From CAYQQR01 sp964420035 (GTDB lineage Bacteria > Bacteroidota > Bacteroidia > Bacteroidales > SM23-62): a DNA stretch of 32,022 nt. Position numbers and translations under genes: made by a program. The notes under the pieces were generated by a model. It saw only the letters and a program-made list of their open reading frames with translations. It searched no databases and was not told the origin of the DNA. Shown here in pieces: positions 31,286-32,022 of this stretch. The stretch covers positions 1-32,022 of the forward strand of contig CAYQQR010000047.1 of NCBI GenBank assembly GCA_964420035.1, given 5' to 3'. Each line of letters starts with the position of its first letter. Within the stretch, counting starts at the first letter, position 1.

Positions 31286-31780
31286 AGAAAAAAACAATGC
31301 AGGTTTTTTGGAAAACGCCAACCTTTTTCCCGATAAATTTCGCGATTACAAACGAAGAGATTACTTCCATTTCCGGTGCATATTCCTGCCCAAAGCGGAC
31401 AATGATTTTTGGGAGAAATCGGGCAGTGACTTACCTTGAGGCGCAATACTTCAATGAAGATTCCTCGAAAAAAGGGAACGCATGAAAAGGATCCCTCAAT
31501 ATCCCGCCCTTTCAGGGCTTGAAATTTTCTGCGGCCAGATTCGCGGGGCGGCTGGCCTACACTAGAGAATATGAGCCTTTCATGCTGTATCTGGTTACTG
31601 CTCTCTGAATACTGCCACTGCCTCCTGCTGCTGCCAACTGCCACGGGTTACTGGTCGCTGGTGGTTGGTAAAGGGCTGTGGGCCAATCAACCCTGGTTCC
31701 TGAATTAGCACCTTATTTTGCCCGTGCTCCTATGCTGACCGCGTGCGCTGAAGCTATACCGGTGGCGCAAGCTCCAACGT

Positions 31781-31820
31781 ATAAGCGTATAGGGCATATA
31801 TATAAGCGTAAGGGCATATA
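31781..31820. repeat. Two-copy 19-21 bp tandem repeat
   Basis: ATAAGCGTATAGGGCATATA (31781-31800) plus T is followed directly by ATAAGCGTAAGGGCATATA (31802-31820). It leads straight into the 51-bp tandem repeat. Intergenic, function unknown. Confidence 0.65.
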
Positions 31821-31922
31821 TAATTGTAGGACAGCATTACGTTCAATATATTTTTCCTCGTGGAGGATACATTATTGTAGCACGAAACATTGCCATATAA
31901 TTCCATTCCCCGTAGGGGATAC
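31820..31922. repeat. Two-copy 51-52 bp tandem repeat with internal hairpins
   Basis: Both units start AT(A/T)ATTGTAG and end GGATAC (31820-31870 and 31871-31922), and each has a small inverted repeat just before the end: TCCTCGTGGAGGA in the first and CCCCGTAGGGG in the second. The compensating arm changes keep the hairpin while the sequence differs. Two copies with diverged interiors and no cas genes do not make a CRISPR array. Confidence 0.6.
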
Positions 31923-31934
31923 ATAAATTAAGCA

Positions 31935-32022
31935 CCTTAAAGCCCTAAAGCCTGAAACATTCAGATGTTGAGACGCTGAGACCTTGAGACGCTGAGACCT
32001 TGAGACGCTGAGACCTTGAGAC
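31935..32022. repeat. Degenerate 8-bp-period array (locus 6), runs to window end
   Basis: Eleven consecutive 8-mers fill 88 bp exactly: CCTTAAAG, CCCTAAAG, CCTGAAAC, ATTCAGAT, GTTGAGAC, then GCTGAGAC and CTTGAGAC alternating three times. The array continues to the last base, so its full length is unknown. The remaining 31286-31780 stretch contains no supported gene. Confidence 0.85.

Noticed and set aside
31237..31485. An intact small gene of 82 codons
   Set aside because: Only the first 14 residues resemble IstA; the rest is unrecognisable, so it is treated as an IS remnant.
31678..31926. 82-codon plus-strand frame near the window end
   Set aside because: It spans tandem repeats and has no protein features.
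31935..32022. CRISPR array
   Set aside because: Units are only 8 bp, contiguous, with no spacers and no cas genes nearby.

Overview
The window is most likely chromosomal DNA from a Bacteroidota bacterium of the Bacteroidales/Marinilabiliales type. The evidence is promoter-like TAnnTTTG boxes, absence of obvious Shine-Dalgarno sequences, a GH29 fucosidase and lipoprotein sulfatase, the style of the Mrp operon, DUF4914, DUF4143 ATPases, and IS21-type remnants. The genus cannot be fixed from sequence reading alone. No tRNA, rRNA or CRISPR array was seen.

Layout. 1-4559: rpe, a secreted GH29 alpha-L-fucosidase, then two minus-strand genes (Gfo/Idh/MocA oxidoreductase and an extended SDR) that look co-transcribed. 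4733-11136: a tandem UspA protein and a complete mrpABCDEFG Na+/H+ antiporter operon with tightly coupled junctions; a start-less C-terminal scrap of an endonuclease/exonuclease/phosphatase gene follows mrpG directly. 11411-14537: an S1-type lipoprotein sulfatase, a repeat-filled gap, and a DUF4143 AAA ATPase preceded by three TGAGTAA half-sites. 14588-14707 holds the tail of a LolA-like gene.

14920-20660 is a cytoplasmic glycan cluster: a GT4 fused to an alpha-helical toroid domain, a GH130, a second GT4 and a convergent longer GH130. Together they suggest synthesis and phosphorolysis of a mannose-containing oligosaccharide (inference). A DUF4914 protein with a PEPCK-like P-loop follows (21095-23038).

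23041-32022 is accessory DNA. It holds an AbiEii-type nucleotidyltransferase with a DUF6922 partner, a DUF6880 protein, and a broken chimera of a DUF4143 ATPase and a SWIM zinc-finger helicase N-terminus. It ends with an AT-rich restriction-modification module whose C5-cytosine methyltransferase carries an N-terminal HhH-GPD [4Fe-4S] glycosylase of the G:T-mismatch type. IS21-like end repeats lie on both sides of this module.

Intergenic DNA throughout carries several dispersed repeat families. The most striking is a set of degenerate arrays with an exact 8-bp period at six loci; the last ends at the window edge with eleven units. The items most worth follow-up are the glycosylase-methyltransferase fusion, the GT4/GH130 cluster and the 8-bp arrays.
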